This document shows, one piece after another, positions 25,830 to 35,291 of a stretch of 64,000 nucleotides of DNA. The notes under the pieces are model-generated. The model ran no database searches. It worked only from the letters and a program-made list of their open reading frames with translations, and had not been told where the DNA came from. The position numbers and the translations under genes are program-made. The stretch lies in assembly GCF_022750545.1 (NCBI RefSeq), contig NZ_PUIC01000007.1, positions 59,093-123,092 of the forward strand, read 5' to 3'. Each line of letters opens with the position of its first letter. Position 1 is the stretch's first letter. This DNA is from Caulobacter sp. CCUG 60055 (lineage in GTDB: Bacteria; Pseudomonadota; Alphaproteobacteria; Caulobacterales; Caulobacteraceae).

Positions 25830-28025
25830 CTAGAACGCCGCTTCGAGCGATACGCCCACGGTGCGGGGCTTGAGGCGGTATCTCTGCGAGCCGTCCGTCG
25901 AGGTGACCATGACGCGCTGGTCGTTGAACAGGTTGTCGCTGAACAGCGTCGCCTTCCACGGCCCGCGCGTGACGCCGATCCGCAGATTGACCAGGGCGTA
26001 GGACGGCAGGACCGTCGCGGCGGCGTTGCTGAAGTCGGCATAGGCGCGGCTCTGGTACTGATGGTCGGCGCGGACGAACAGCGCCAGGCCGTCGCGCAGC
26101 GGGCGCTGGTATTCGATGCTGTTGGAGAGGGTGAAATCCCGCGCGCCCGGCAGGTGGTCGCCCTTGAGGATGTTGGTGCCGGGCACGGTCTCGTCCGACC
26201 GGGCCTGGCTCAGCGAGATCGCCGAGGACAGCGTCAGGCCCTGGGTCGGCCGGAAGACCGCCTCCAGCTCGGCGCCGACCGAATGGGCCGCGCCGCCGTT
26301 GTCCTGATAGCCGATGTTGTTGAGGCCGGTGCGCTCGATCTGGATGTCCGACCAGTCGATGTAGTAGAGCGCGCCGTTCAGGGTGAGCCGGCCGTCGAGC
26401 CAGGCGGTCTTGGCGCCCAGCTCGTAGTTCCACAGGGAATCGGGGCGATAGCTGTGCGGGACGGCCGGGTCGATGGCGTTGGGGATGTTGGTCCCGCCGA
26501 TGCGGTAGCCCTGGGCCGCAGAGACGTAGAGCATCACGTCCCGGCCGGGCTTGTAGGACAGCACGAACTTGGGCGTGACCTTGCTCTCGTCGCTCTTCAG
26601 GGGGCCGGTCGCGATGTTGTCGCCGCCGGCCAGCGGCCCCGACTGGACGTCCGAATAGGTCGAGGCGTCCCGGAACCAGCGCAGCCCGACGGTGGCCTGC
26701 AGCCGCGGCGTGATCTGGTATGAGCCCTCGCCGTAAAGGGCCGCCTCGGTGTCGCGCAGATGAATCTCGGTGGCCTGGAGCAGGTCGCTGTCGAGGCCCA
26801 GCAGGTCCGCCGCCCCCGGCACGTTCAGCCGTGTGAAGGCGGTGCGCTTGCGTTCGAAATAGAAGGCGCCGACCACCCAGCTGAACCGGCCCGCGCCCTG
26901 CGAGCTCAGGCGAAGCTCCTGGGCGAAGCCGTCGCCGTGATCCGGCCCGCCGATCTGCACCGGCAGGCCGGAAAAGCCCATGTCCGAGCCCTGCTGGAGA
27001 TTGGTCGATTTCCGCGAGACGGTGGTGGACGACATCAGGCTGGCCCAGCCCAGGTCGTAGTCGGCCTTGAGGTTGTAGGTCTGCAGCTGGGTCTTCAGGA
27101 AATTGGGCTGGTGGTTGTCGCGCACCCACCGGCCGTCGACCTGGGTGTCCAGGGCCGCCGACTCGTCGGCGTCGCCCTTCTGGAAGATGGCCGTGGCGGT
27201 GGCGGTGAGCCGGTCGGTGACCGCCAGCTTGGCGGAGATACGGCCGCCGTAGGACGTGTCGCCATTGACGTTCGAGCGGCCGGTTCCGAGGTTGTCCACA
27301 TAGCCGCCGACGTCTCGATAATAGCCCACGGCGCGCACGGCGAGCCGGTCGGCGATCAGCGGCGCGTTGACCATGCCCTTGACGGTCCCGCTGGCCGCCC
27401 CGCCCTCGGTCAGCCAGTAGTCGCCGAGGACGCGGCCCTCGAGGCGGTTCAGGTCCGGCCCGTTGGTGAGCACGCGGATGGCCCCGCCCAGGGCGCCCGA
27501 CCCGAACAGGGTGCCTTGCGGGCCGCGCAGGATCTCCACCCGCTTGACGTCGAACAGGCTGAGGTCGGCGATCGAGCGGGCGCCCCGGGAATCGTCGGTG
27601 GGCAGCTCGTCGACATAGAGCGCCACCGGCGCCTGGTTGTCGCCGATGCCCAGGCCGGTGCTGACGCCGCGGATCGAGAACGAGCCCCGGCCGGGGTCGC
27701 CCTGGTTGAGAACGAGGCCGGGAACCGTCCGGGAGAAGCCCGCGAAACCGTCAGCGCCCATGGCGTCGAGCTGCCGCGCGCCGAGGGCGGTGATGGACAG
27801 CGGCGTATCCTGCAGCAGGGTCTCGCGGCGGGTGGCGGTGACGACGATCTCGTCGACCGTGTGGGTCTCGGCCCGCGCCTTGTCCTGCGCGTCGGCCTCG
27901 CCCGCCGGCGAAGGCGCCGATTGGGCCAGGGCCGGCGAGAGCGGCGCGCTGCAGGCGAGCAGCGCCGCCGCGCAGACGCCCAGCCTGGCGGCGCGGCGCA
28001 CGCGCCCCGTCATGATCGGTCCCAT
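25830..28025 (-). CDS. TonB-dependent outer-membrane receptor
   Basis: 731 residues: signal peptide (ARLGVCAAALLACSAPLSPA), TonB box (VDEIVVTATRRE), plug with LRGPQGTLFGSGALGGAIRV, and a barrel ending in VGVSLEAAF. No STN domain. Two in-frame ATGs stand six bases apart; the second (28025) is preferred because AGGGGGG lies at proper distance from it, whereas it abuts the first (28031). It heads a minus-strand series with the alpha/beta hydrolase and beta-lactamase-fold genes and is divergent from the M13 peptidase gene. The ligand could be a peptide, ester or siderophore; context with hydrolases favours a nutrient that is cut after uptake (inference). Confidence 0.9.
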   Translation of the reverse strand: MGPIMTGRVRRAARLGVCAAALLACSAPLSPALAQSAPSPAGEADAQDKARAETHTVDEIVVTATRRETLLQDTPLSITALGARQLDAMGADGFAGFSRTVPGLVLNQGDPGRGSFSIRGVSTGLGIGDNQAPVALYVDELPTDDSRGARSIADLSLFDVKRVEILRGPQGTLFGSGALGGAIRVLTNGPDLNRLEGRVLGDYWLTEGGAASGTVKGMVNAPLIADRLAVRAVGYYRDVGGYVDNLGTGRSNVNGDTSYGGRISAKLAVTDRLTATATAIFQKGDADESAALDTQVDGRWVRDNHQPNFLKTQLQTYNLKADYDLGWASLMSSTTVSRKSTNLQQGSDMGFSGLPVQIGGPDHGDGFAQELRLSSQGAGRFSWVVGAFYFERKRTAFTRLNVPGAADLLGLDSDLLQATEIHLRDTEAALYGEGSYQITPRLQATVGLRWFRDASTYSDVQSGPLAGGDNIATGPLKSDESKVTPKFVLSYKPGRDVMLYVSAAQGYRIGGTNIPNAIDPAVPHSYRPDSLWNYELGAKTAWLDGRLTLNGALYYIDWSDIQIERTGLNNIGYQDNGGAAHSVGAELEAVFRPTQGLTLSSAISLSQARSDETVPGTNILKGDHLPGARDFTLSNSIEYQRPLRDGLALFVRADHQYQSRAYADFSNAAATVLPSYALVNLRIGVTRGPWKATLFSDNLFNDQRVMVTSTDGSQRYRLKPRTVGVSLEAAF

Positions 28026-28456
28026 GGTCATCCCCCCTGAGGTTTTTTGTTCGTGGGAAGAGGATGACGGGAACGCCCGGAGGATTCCGGCGAAGTGGCT
28101 GGCGGCGGGGGAACGATCTTCCGTTCTTCGCAGCTCCGGGGGAAAGATGTTCGATCAGGCGGTCGCAGCGCCGAAACGGGCGGCGGCGCGGACCGGCGGA
28201 CGGGCCGGCCGGCGTCGGCCCGGGCGCGCCGCCGCCCGTTCCGAGGCGGGATGCGGCGCGATCGGGGCCGAAGATTCCTCCCTCTGGCTGGTCGCCGGCG
28301 GAAGCAACCACCGCGCGCCCGGTCCTGTTCGGAAACCCATTCGGGCGCCGCCCGGCTAGCTTGACCGTCGGCCATAGAAGTCGGGCCGGACGCATGACGC
28401 TGGCCGGCGCGTCCAGTCGAGGCGCCCGCCATGGGCCGCATTGGGGGGAAAAGAGC

Positions 28457-30514
28457 GTGAAGAAACTCTCCGGACTGCTCGTCGGCGCGGCGATGATCTC
28501 GAATGCGATGGCGGGGGGCTTGCCTACGGGCGCCCGCGCCGAGACGGGCGCCGGCCAGGTTCTGCGGTCGGGGATCGAGCGCGCCAACATCGATCCCTCG
28601 GTTCGTCCCGGAAACGACCTCTTCGGCTACGTCAACGGGACCTGGCTCAAGGCGACCAAGGTTCCGGACAACAAGGCCTCGTACGGCGCGGCCGAGATCG
28701 TGGCCGACCGGGTTCAGGACGACATGAAGGCGATCTTCGAGCAGGCCGCCGCCGCCGCCCGCACCACGCAGAACTCCGATCAGCAGAAGATCGGCGACCT
28801 CTACTCGTCCTATCTGGACCTGCCGGGCCGGGCCGCCCGGGGACTAACGCCCCTGCGCGAGGAGTTCGCGCGGATCGACGCCATCGCCGACCGGTCGGCG
28901 ATCGCCGGGCGCCTGGGCTATGCGATCCGGGCGGGCTACGCCGCGCCGTTCCGGCTGGAGGTCCGCGCCGACCCGGCCGCGCCCAGCCAGTACGCGATCT
29001 TCATGTGGCAGTCGGGACTGGGGTTGCCGGACCGCGCCTACTACCTGCAGCAGGACGCCGAGGCCCAGGGGCTCCGCAAGCAGTACCGCGACTATGTCGC
29101 GCAGATGTTCGCCAAGGCGGGGGCGGCCGATCCGGCCCGCGCGGCCGACGCGGTGCTGGCGGTCGAGACCCGGCTGGCCGAGGGCCAGTGGTCCAAGGAG
29201 GACAGCCGCGACATCAGCAAGATCATCAACCGTCTCGACGACGCCGAGCTGAGCGCCCTGACCCCCGGGTTCGACTGGCGGGCCTATGAGCGCGGCGCGG
29301 CGATCGGACGCCAGGCGCACCTGGTGGTGATCCAGCCCAGCTATCTGACGGCCCTGGCCAAGGCGCTGAACGAGGTCAGCCTGGACGACTGGAAGGCCTA
29401 TCTGAAGTGGTGCGTGCTCAACAGCACGGCCGACCGGCTGACCGAGGACCTGGACCGGGGCAAGTTCGCCTTCTACGGCGCGGTGCTGCAGGGAACGCAG
29501 GAGCCGCCGCCGCTGTGGCGGCGCGCGGTGGCGGCGGTCAGCGATTCGACCGGCGAACTGGCCGGCCGGTTCTATGTCGAGCGGCGGTTTCCGCCGCAGG
29601 CCAAGGCGCGCATGCAGGAGATCGTCCGCCGCCTGCTCAAGGCCTACGACCAGAGCTTCGACGACCTCGACTGGATGACGCCGCAGACCCGCCTGCGGGC
29701 GCGGGAGAAACTGTCGAAGATGACCGTGAAGATCGGCTATCCCGACCGCTGGCGCTCCTACGCCGCCCTGACGATCCGTCCCGACGACCTGTTCGGAAAC
29801 CTCAAGCGGGCGGCGCAGTTCAATCACGACGTCCTGGTCGGCAAGCTGGGCCGCCCGGTCGACAAGACCGCCTGGGAGGTCCCTCCGCAGATCGTCGACG
29901 CCGAATACGATCCGCTGACCAACGCCATCGTGTTCCCGGCGGGCATCCTGCAGCCCCCGTTCTATGACGGCGCGGCCGACGACGCGGCGATCTACGGCGG
30001 CGTCGGGGCGGTGATCGGCCACGAGATCGGCCACGCCTTCGACGACGAGGGCAACCATTTCGACGGCGACGGCGCCGTGGCCGAATGGTGGACCGACAAG
30101 GACAGGGCCGAGTTCGAGAAGCGGACCCAGGCGCTGGTCCGCCAGTACGACGGCTTCACCATCGCCGACGGCCTGCACGTCAACGGCGGTTTCACGCTGG
30201 GCGAGAACATCGGCGACCTCGGCGGGGTGGGGATCGCCTACCGGGCCTATCGCGCCTCGCTCGACGGCCGGCCCGCGCCGGTGATCGACGGCCTGACCGG
30301 TGACCAGCGCTTCTTCATGGGCTGGGCCCAGGTGTTCATGACCAAGATCCGCCCGGAGGCCGAGCGCCAGGAGGCCGCCACCGATCCGCACGCCCCGGCG
30401 CGGTTCCGCGTCAACGGGGTGGTGCGCAACATCCCCGGCTTCTACGAAGCCTTCGGCGTCAAGCCGGGGGACGCCCTCTACCTTGCGCCGGAACAGCGCG
30501 TGAGGATCTGGTGA
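28457..30514 (+). CDS. Exported M13-family (neprilysin-like) zinc metallopeptidase
   Basis: 685 residues, close to the usual 670-700. A signal peptide begins at the GTG 28457 (VKKLSGLLVGAAMISNAMAG), preceded by GGGGGGAAAAG. The zinc site is HEIGH (residues 522-526) with the third ligand in ENIGDLGG (E583, D587). The substrate-binding motif NAIVFPAGILQPPFYD and the conserved DPSVRPGNDLFGYVNGTWL N-terminus are present. An ATG-started frame reaching back to 28064 was rejected as non-homologous. The stop overlaps the start of the next M20 gene (GTGA). It cleaves oligopeptides on the amino side of hydrophobic residues (family knowledge); a periplasmic peptide-degrading pair with the M20 enzyme is inferred. 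Confidence 0.92.
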   Translation: MKKLSGLLVGAAMISNAMAGGLPTGARAETGAGQVLRSGIERANIDPSVRPGNDLFGYVNGTWLKATKVPDNKASYGAAEIVADRVQDDMKAIFEQAAAAARTTQNSDQQKIGDLYSSYLDLPGRAARGLTPLREEFARIDAIADRSAIAGRLGYAIRAGYAAPFRLEVRADPAAPSQYAIFMWQSGLGLPDRAYYLQQDAEAQGLRKQYRDYVAQMFAKAGAADPARAADAVLAVETRLAEGQWSKEDSRDISKIINRLDDAELSALTPGFDWRAYERGAAIGRQAHLVVIQPSYLTALAKALNEVSLDDWKAYLKWCVLNSTADRLTEDLDRGKFAFYGAVLQGTQEPPPLWRRAVAAVSDSTGELAGRFYVERRFPPQAKARMQEIVRRLLKAYDQSFDDLDWMTPQTRLRAREKLSKMTVKIGYPDRWRSYAALTIRPDDLFGNLKRAAQFNHDVLVGKLGRPVDKTAWEVPPQIVDAEYDPLTNAIVFPAGILQPPFYDGAADDAAIYGGVGAVIGHEIGHAFDDEGNHFDGDGAVAEWWTDKDRAEFEKRTQALVRQYDGFTIADGLHVNGGFTLGENIGDLGGVGIAYRAYRASLDGRPAPVIDGLTGDQRFFMGWAQVFMTKIRPEAERQEAATDPHAPARFRVNGVVRNIPGFYEAFGVKPGDALYLAPEQRVRIW

Positions 30515-31815
30515 GCGCGGTCATGCGGCGCCTGCCGCCGGCCGCCTCGCTGGTCCTGGCCCTGCTCGCCGTCCCGGCCCACGCCGCCGCGCCGGCGGCC
30601 GGGACGGTGCTGGCGGCCGACTATCCGCGCCTCCAGGCGCTGTACGAGGACATGCACCGCAATCCCGAGACCGGGTTCCAGGAGACCCGCACCGCCGCCC
30701 GGCTGGCGCGGGAGATGCGCGCCCTGGGCTTCGAGGTGACCGAGCACCTCGGCGGGACCGGCGTGGTGGCGGTCTATCGCAACGGCCCGGGCCCGGCGGT
30801 CATGGTCCGGACGGAGCTCGACGGGCTGCCGATGGCCGAGAAGACCGGCCTGGCCTACGCCAGCAAGGCGGTGGCGACGGTGGACGGCGTCAGGACGCCG
30901 GTCGCCCACGCCTGCGGGCACGACATCCATATGGCCGCCTGGGTCGGCGCGGCCCAGGCCCTTGTGGCGCGCAAGGACCAGTGGAGCGGCGTCCTGGTGT
31001 TCGTGGCCCAGCCGGACGAGGAGGGCGACCGCGGCGCCCGCGCCATGCTGGCCGACGGCCTGTTCACCCGTTTTCCCAAGCCGGACTACGCCCTGGCCCT
31101 GCACGTGACGCCGGCGGCCTACGGGACGATCGGATATCGGGCCGGGCCGGCCATGGCGGCGTCCGACACCTTGGAGATCGTCTTCCACGGGCGGGGCGGC
31201 CATGGCGCGGCGCCGCAGCTGACCATAGACCCGATCATGGTCGCCGCCCGCTTCGTGGTCGACTTGCAGGCGGTGCTCGGCCGCGAGAAGGACCCCAGCG
31301 AGTTCGGCGTGATCAGCATCGGCGCGATCCATGGCGGCTCGGCCGGCAACATCATTCCCGACACGGTGAGCCTGGTCGGAACGGTCCGCAGCTACAGCCC
31401 GGCCGTCCGCGACGTCCTGATCCGCGGCGTCGAGCGCACGGCCAGGGCCAGCGCCGATATGGCCGGCGCCCAGGCCCCGCAGGTGACGGTCCGCGACGGC
31501 CTGGGCCCGGTGGTCAACGACGTCGCTCTGACGACGCGGTTGGCCGGCGTGCTGACGGCGGCCTTCGGCGACCGGGTGTCGGTGAACCCGCCGATCACCG
31601 GCAGCGAGGACTTCTCGGAGTATGGCAAGGCGGGCGTGCGCTCGTTCTATTTCACCATCGGCGGGGCGGACCCGGCGCGGGTCGCGGCGGCTGCGGCCGG
31701 CGGCGCGCCGGTTCCCGGCAACCACTCGCCCCTTTTCGCCCCCACGCCCGAGCCGACCATCCGCACCGGCGTCGAGGCGATGACGCGGCTGGCGCTCGAC
31801 CTCCTGCGCCGGTGA
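30511..31815 (+). CDS. Exported M20D-family amidohydrolase
   Basis: 434 residues, starting at a GTG that overlaps the stop of the M13 gene. Signal peptide (PAASLVLALLAVPAHAAA), then the M20D core: RTELDGLPM, HACGHDIHMAAW (C135, H137) and QPDEEGDRGAR (E170/E171), plus the late metal-binding stretch GSEDFSEYG. It resembles hippurate hydrolase/N-acyl-amino-acid amidohydrolases. It is distinct from the M20 enzyme at 4280-5773, which carries a GHGCGHN version of the motif. Coupled translation with M13 suggests that the two act in turn on the same peptides in the periplasm (inference). Confidence 0.9.
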   Translation: MSAVMRRLPPAASLVLALLAVPAHAAAPAAGTVLAADYPRLQALYEDMHRNPETGFQETRTAARLAREMRALGFEVTEHLGGTGVVAVYRNGPGPAVMVRTELDGLPMAEKTGLAYASKAVATVDGVRTPVAHACGHDIHMAAWVGAAQALVARKDQWSGVLVFVAQPDEEGDRGARAMLADGLFTRFPKPDYALALHVTPAAYGTIGYRAGPAMAASDTLEIVFHGRGGHGAAPQLTIDPIMVAARFVVDLQAVLGREKDPSEFGVISIGAIHGGSAGNIIPDTVSLVGTVRSYSPAVRDVLIRGVERTARASADMAGAQAPQVTVRDGLGPVVNDVALTTRLAGVLTAAFGDRVSVNPPITGSEDFSEYGKAGVRSFYFTIGGADPARVAAAAAGGAPVPGNHSPLFAPTPEPTIRTGVEAMTRLALDLLRR

Positions 31816-31880
31816 GACGCCGGCGCAGGGCGCTCGCTGTTCGCGACGGGGCTGCGTCGCGCTGAACTGTCGAATGTATA

Positions 31881-31907
31881 TGATAATGAATTTGACAATC
31901 ATTCTCA
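31881..31907. promoter_or_regulatory. Fur-box-like AT-rich operator
   Basis: The stretch TGATAATGAATTTGACAA followed by TCATTCTCA lies about 50 bp before the siderophore-type receptor. It resembles overlapping copies of the Fur consensus GATAATGATAATCATTATC and is strikingly AT-rich for this genome. Iron-dependent repression of the receptor is the likely role. Confidence 0.55.
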
Positions 31908-31955
31908 TATACGGCCAAGAAGCACCCCTTGAAGCCGGGCTTATCGGGGGCGGAC

Positions 31956-34058
31956 ATGGCGTTGAGGATGGTGCTGCTGGCGGGCGTGTTCGCGTCGGCG
32001 TCGGCTTGTTGGGACAGGGCGTCGGCGGCCGAGCTCGACGACGAGGCCGACGGGCGCAACACGGTCGCCGGCGTGGTGGTCACCGCGCGCGCCGCTAAGA
32101 GCCCGCAGCTCCAGGTCACCGACAGCGGCGCGCTGGGCGCCCGCTCGCTGCTGGACACGCCCTATTCGATCACGGTGGTCAACGCCGACGACATCGAGAA
32201 GCGGCAGGCGAACTCGATCGGCCAGGTGTTCATGAACGACCCGGCGGTGTTCTCCTCCGCGCCCTCGGGGACGGTGAACTGGTGGGGCACGCAGATACGC
32301 GGCCTGGGAGTGCGCAACTACTACATCGATAACGTGCCGCTGCTGCTCTACTGGGGCGGCGACTTCCCGCTGGAGGGCGTCGAAAGCGTCCAGGCGCTCA
32401 AGGGCCTGACCGGCTTCATGTACGGCTTCGGCGCCCCCGGCGGCGTCATCGCCTACAAGACCAAGCGGCCCACCGCCGAGCGCTTGCTCTCCACCGAGAT
32501 CGGCTACCGCAACGACTCGGTGCTGCGCGGCCACGTCGACGCCGGCGGCCGGCTCGGCCCGGAGGGGCGGCTCGGCTATCGGGCGAACCTCGCCGTCGAG
32601 AACGGCGACGCCTATAACGGCGCGGGGATCGACCGGCTGGTCGGCGCGCTGGCGCTCGACTACGCGGTCACGCCCGACCTGCAGTGGCGGGCGAGCCTCA
32701 CCTCCGAGACCAGCGACCTCAAGCATGAGCCGCTGCAGTTCTATTGGTCCGCCTATGCCGGCGCCCGGCCGCCTCGGGTCACCTACGACTACGACAACCT
32801 GCTGGTCGACAACGCCAACTACAGGTCCGACACCCTGGCCTTCTCGACTGGGCTGAACTGGCGTTTCGCCCAGGGCTGGAGCGCCGACCTCACCTACGGC
32901 TACACCCGCAAGAAGCACCGCTCGAACAAGATGTTCGCCAACCTCCTCAACGCGGCGGGCGACTACCGGGGCTATGTCTACAATTTCGCCGAGACCGACC
33001 AGAACACCTTCGTCCAGGCGATGGTCGAGGGCGAGTTCCGCACCGGGCCGCTGCGGCATACGATCGTCGCGGGCGTGTCCAATCTGAACAGCCCGTCCGA
33101 CTTCGGCGACAACTCGTACTGGAGCAACGACTTCAACGGGAACATCTATCGGCGGCAGCCGTTCCGCGCCTCCCGCGCCGTCGACTACCGCACCGAGGGC
33201 GGCCCGTCGGAGGAGCGCCAGACGGCGGCGTTCATCAGCGACACGGTGCGTCTCGGGGCCAACTGGCAGGCGATCCTGGGCCTGCGCCATACCCGCTACG
33301 AGCTGGACAGCGGCCCGGTCGCCGCTCCCGGCTATCGGACCACCGCCGTCACCCCGACCGTGGCGCTGATCTACAAGCCGGCGGAGCATGTCTCGATCTA
33401 CGGCAGCTACGCCGAATCGCTGGAGGGCGGCACGCGCGTCGCCGGCCGCTACGCCAACGCCGGCGAGGTGCTGGGGGCGACGGTGAGCAAGCAGTACGAA
33501 CTGGGCCTGAAGTACGAGCATGGCGGGTTGAGCTTCGCCGGGGCCGGCTTCCGCATCGAGCGCGGCGCGAACATCGAGCAGACCGTCGGAGACAAGCTCT
33601 ACCTGCGCCAGGACGGTCTCACGCGTTATGACGGCCTGGAGTTCAGCGGCGCCTACCGCTTGAGCCAGGCGCTGCGCGTCGGCCTCGGCGCGCTGTTCCT
33701 TTCGCCGAGCATCGAGGACGTGTCGGCGGGGCAGGAGGCCCTGAAGGGGAACGTCCCGTCGGGGGCGCCGCGCCGCCAGTACGTGGCCAACGCCGAATAC
33801 GCCGTGCCGGCGGTGGAGGGGCTCAGCCTGCACGGCTCGGTCCGCTACTTCGGTGCGACGCCGACCACCGACGACAACAGCCTGTTCCTGCCGGGCAGGA
33901 CGCTGGTCAATGTCGGCTTCCGCTACGAGACGCTGGTCGGCGGCCGGCGCACGGCCTTCACCGGCAACGTCAACAACCTGTTCAACGAGAAGTACTGGGA
34001 CCTGACCAATGTCGGCGAGGGCGTCAACGGCGCCCTTGGCGTGAAGGTCTATTGGTAG
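31956..34058 (+). CDS. TonB-dependent siderophore-type receptor
   Basis: 700 residues from the ATG 31956, which follows GGGGGCGG; a TTG at 31929 is less likely. A signal peptide (ALRMVLLAGVFASASA) leads to a plug with the siderophore-receptor pattern DTPYSITVVNADDIEKRQAN, GTQIRGLGVRNYYIDNVPLL and GFGAPGGVIAYKTKRPT, then a barrel ending in GVKVYW. It lacks STN. The Fur-box-like sequence immediately upstream supports ferric-siderophore or haem import. It stands alone downstream of the M13/M20 pair with its own promoter. The specific siderophore cannot be named. Confidence 0.88.
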   Translation: MALRMVLLAGVFASASACWDRASAAELDDEADGRNTVAGVVVTARAAKSPQLQVTDSGALGARSLLDTPYSITVVNADDIEKRQANSIGQVFMNDPAVFSSAPSGTVNWWGTQIRGLGVRNYYIDNVPLLLYWGGDFPLEGVESVQALKGLTGFMYGFGAPGGVIAYKTKRPTAERLLSTEIGYRNDSVLRGHVDAGGRLGPEGRLGYRANLAVENGDAYNGAGIDRLVGALALDYAVTPDLQWRASLTSETSDLKHEPLQFYWSAYAGARPPRVTYDYDNLLVDNANYRSDTLAFSTGLNWRFAQGWSADLTYGYTRKKHRSNKMFANLLNAAGDYRGYVYNFAETDQNTFVQAMVEGEFRTGPLRHTIVAGVSNLNSPSDFGDNSYWSNDFNGNIYRRQPFRASRAVDYRTEGGPSEERQTAAFISDTVRLGANWQAILGLRHTRYELDSGPVAAPGYRTTAVTPTVALIYKPAEHVSIYGSYAESLEGGTRVAGRYANAGEVLGATVSKQYELGLKYEHGGLSFAGAGFRIERGANIEQTVGDKLYLRQDGLTRYDGLEFSGAYRLSQALRVGLGALFLSPSIEDVSAGQEALKGNVPSGAPRRQYVANAEYAVPAVEGLSLHGSVRYFGATPTTDDNSLFLPGRTLVNVGFRYETLVGGRRTAFTGNVNNLFNEKYWDLTNVGEGVNGALGVKVYW

Positions 34059-34196
34059 CCGCCTCCTGTCGGGGCGGCGGTTCCGGCGAACACGCCCGCA
34101 GCGTGTCTCAAGGCGCGCAATCCCCCCAAATGCTCGCAAGGGGCGTCTTCCTCATTGCGTCGCGAGGTGCGGCGCGATCCGGACGGGAGGCGTCAA

Positions 34197-34643
34197 ATGC
34201 GCGGATTTGCTGTCTTGGTCGCTTTGCTTGCGTCTTTTGGCTTTGTCGATTCCGCCAAGGCGTTCACGCCGGGCGGAGCGTTTGTGCTGACGGGGGTGCT
34301 CAACCGTGATCTCGGCGGCGCCGGCGTCCTTGGCTGCATCTTCACCATGAAGGTCAAGGGCGACCAGATAACGGACGTGAAGATCAGTCGCGGAGCCTTC
34401 AATTGTCCGGCGTTCACGGCGTCGAACCTTCCGTGGAGCATCTCGTCGTCGTCGCCGGTGTCGGTGACCATATCGGGAATGACCATAAACTCGGTGATCG
34501 TCCCCAACTGCGGCCCCGGAACCGTGAATCTCTACTGGGACAACACCGCGCCCGGGCGCCTCCATTTCAACAACACGTTCTTGCCGCTCAGCTGCATGTA
34601 CAACGGCGTGCTGAACGCAGGCCCTCCGCAGACGCTGCCGTAA
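34197..34643 (+). CDS. Small exported four-Cys protein (NLPW/CGPG family), copy B
   Basis: 148 residues from the ATG 34197, behind GGGAGGCG. Signal peptide (RGFAVLVALLASFGFVDSAKA), then a beta-rich mature region. The four family cysteines lie in LGCIF, FNCPA, NCGPG and LSCMY, with the signature ASNLPWS. It matches copies A (19783-20247) and C (48686-49132) in length, Cys spacing and both signature motifs, but is otherwise well diverged. Codon use is slightly less GC-biased than in its neighbours. It ends 217 bp before a tRNA-Thr gene. Function unknown; likely periplasmic or secreted. Confidence 0.8.
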   Translation: MRGFAVLVALLASFGFVDSAKAFTPGGAFVLTGVLNRDLGGAGVLGCIFTMKVKGDQITDVKISRGAFNCPAFTASNLPWSISSSSPVSVTISGMTINSVIVPNCGPGTVNLYWDNTAPGRLHFNNTFLPLSCMYNGVLNAGPPQTLP

Positions 34644-34803
34644 TCCGACGGCGAGCCGAGCGGGCGCCCGCCCGTCCGGCGCAGGCCGCGCGCAAGGAAC
34701 GAGATCGCCCGCACTCGCCGAAGCGCGGAGCGGCGCCGGCGGATCCGGCCGCGTTACACCTTGCGAAGAACGGGGCCAGCCCGATGGCTTGGCGGCGCCA
34801 AGT

Positions 34804-34835
34804 GCGCGCATAATGCGCGCTACCCCCAAAGGGGG
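34804..34835 (-). terminator. Paired hairpins downstream of tRNA-Thr (possible terminator)
   Basis: Read on the minus strand past the tRNA, a CCCCC-TTT-GGGGG hairpin is followed by the near-perfect palindrome GCGCGCATTATGCGCGC. There is no clear T-run, so termination or 3' processing is only suggested. Confidence 0.3.
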
Positions 34836-34859
34836 AATTCATCAAAATCTTATGGGAGA

Positions 34860-34934
<75 letters not shown>

Positions 34935-35028
34935 GACTGAAGAGGTGGGGGCTATAGCGAATGCCGCAGCGAAGGTGAAGCCCAAAATCGACTTGACCGG
35001 AGAGATCGGCGGTTTCACCTCGGGACGC

Positions 35029-35199
35029 ATGAGCCGACGCCCGGAAAATCCCCCCGCAAAGGCCCCGCCCGGCTCCGGCCAGGGACGGGAGGCGCGCCTG
35101 GCCCAGGCGCTGCGCGCCAATCTGCGCCGCCGCAAGGCCGCTCCGGACAATGTTCCGGAGGCGGATCGCGATTCTGTGACTCCGCCGACTGACGAGTAG
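35029..35199 (+). CDS. Short basic protein upstream of murA
   Basis: 56 residues from the ATG at 35029 (a longer frame from 34945 would add 28). The core [17 protein letters not shown] is a pattern I recall from short conserved proteins encoded near cell-wall or tRNA loci in many alphaproteobacteria. It is rich in Arg, Ala and Pro and has no signal peptide. It ends about 90 bp before murA on the same strand and may share its transcript. No function is known to me. Confidence 0.6.
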   Translation: MSRRPENPPAKAPPGSGQGREARLAQALRANLRRRKAAPDNVPEADRDSVTPPTDE

Positions 35200-35291
35200 A
35201 GTTGCGCCCGCTCTTGCGTTCTGTAGAACCCCGCCCTCACATGTGCCGTGGCCGGGGCAGACGGCCCGGGCTGTTCGAGGACGCTGATTTA

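Noticed and set aside
26061..28040. Long plus-strand frames opposite the TonB receptor at 25830-28025
   Set aside because: Antisense shadows with Gly/Val/Arg-rich low-complexity translations and no homology.
34804..34820. Palindrome GCGCGCATAATGCGCGC as an attachment site
   Set aside because: No second copy, integrase or foreign DNA is present; a structure downstream of tRNA-Thr is the simpler reading.
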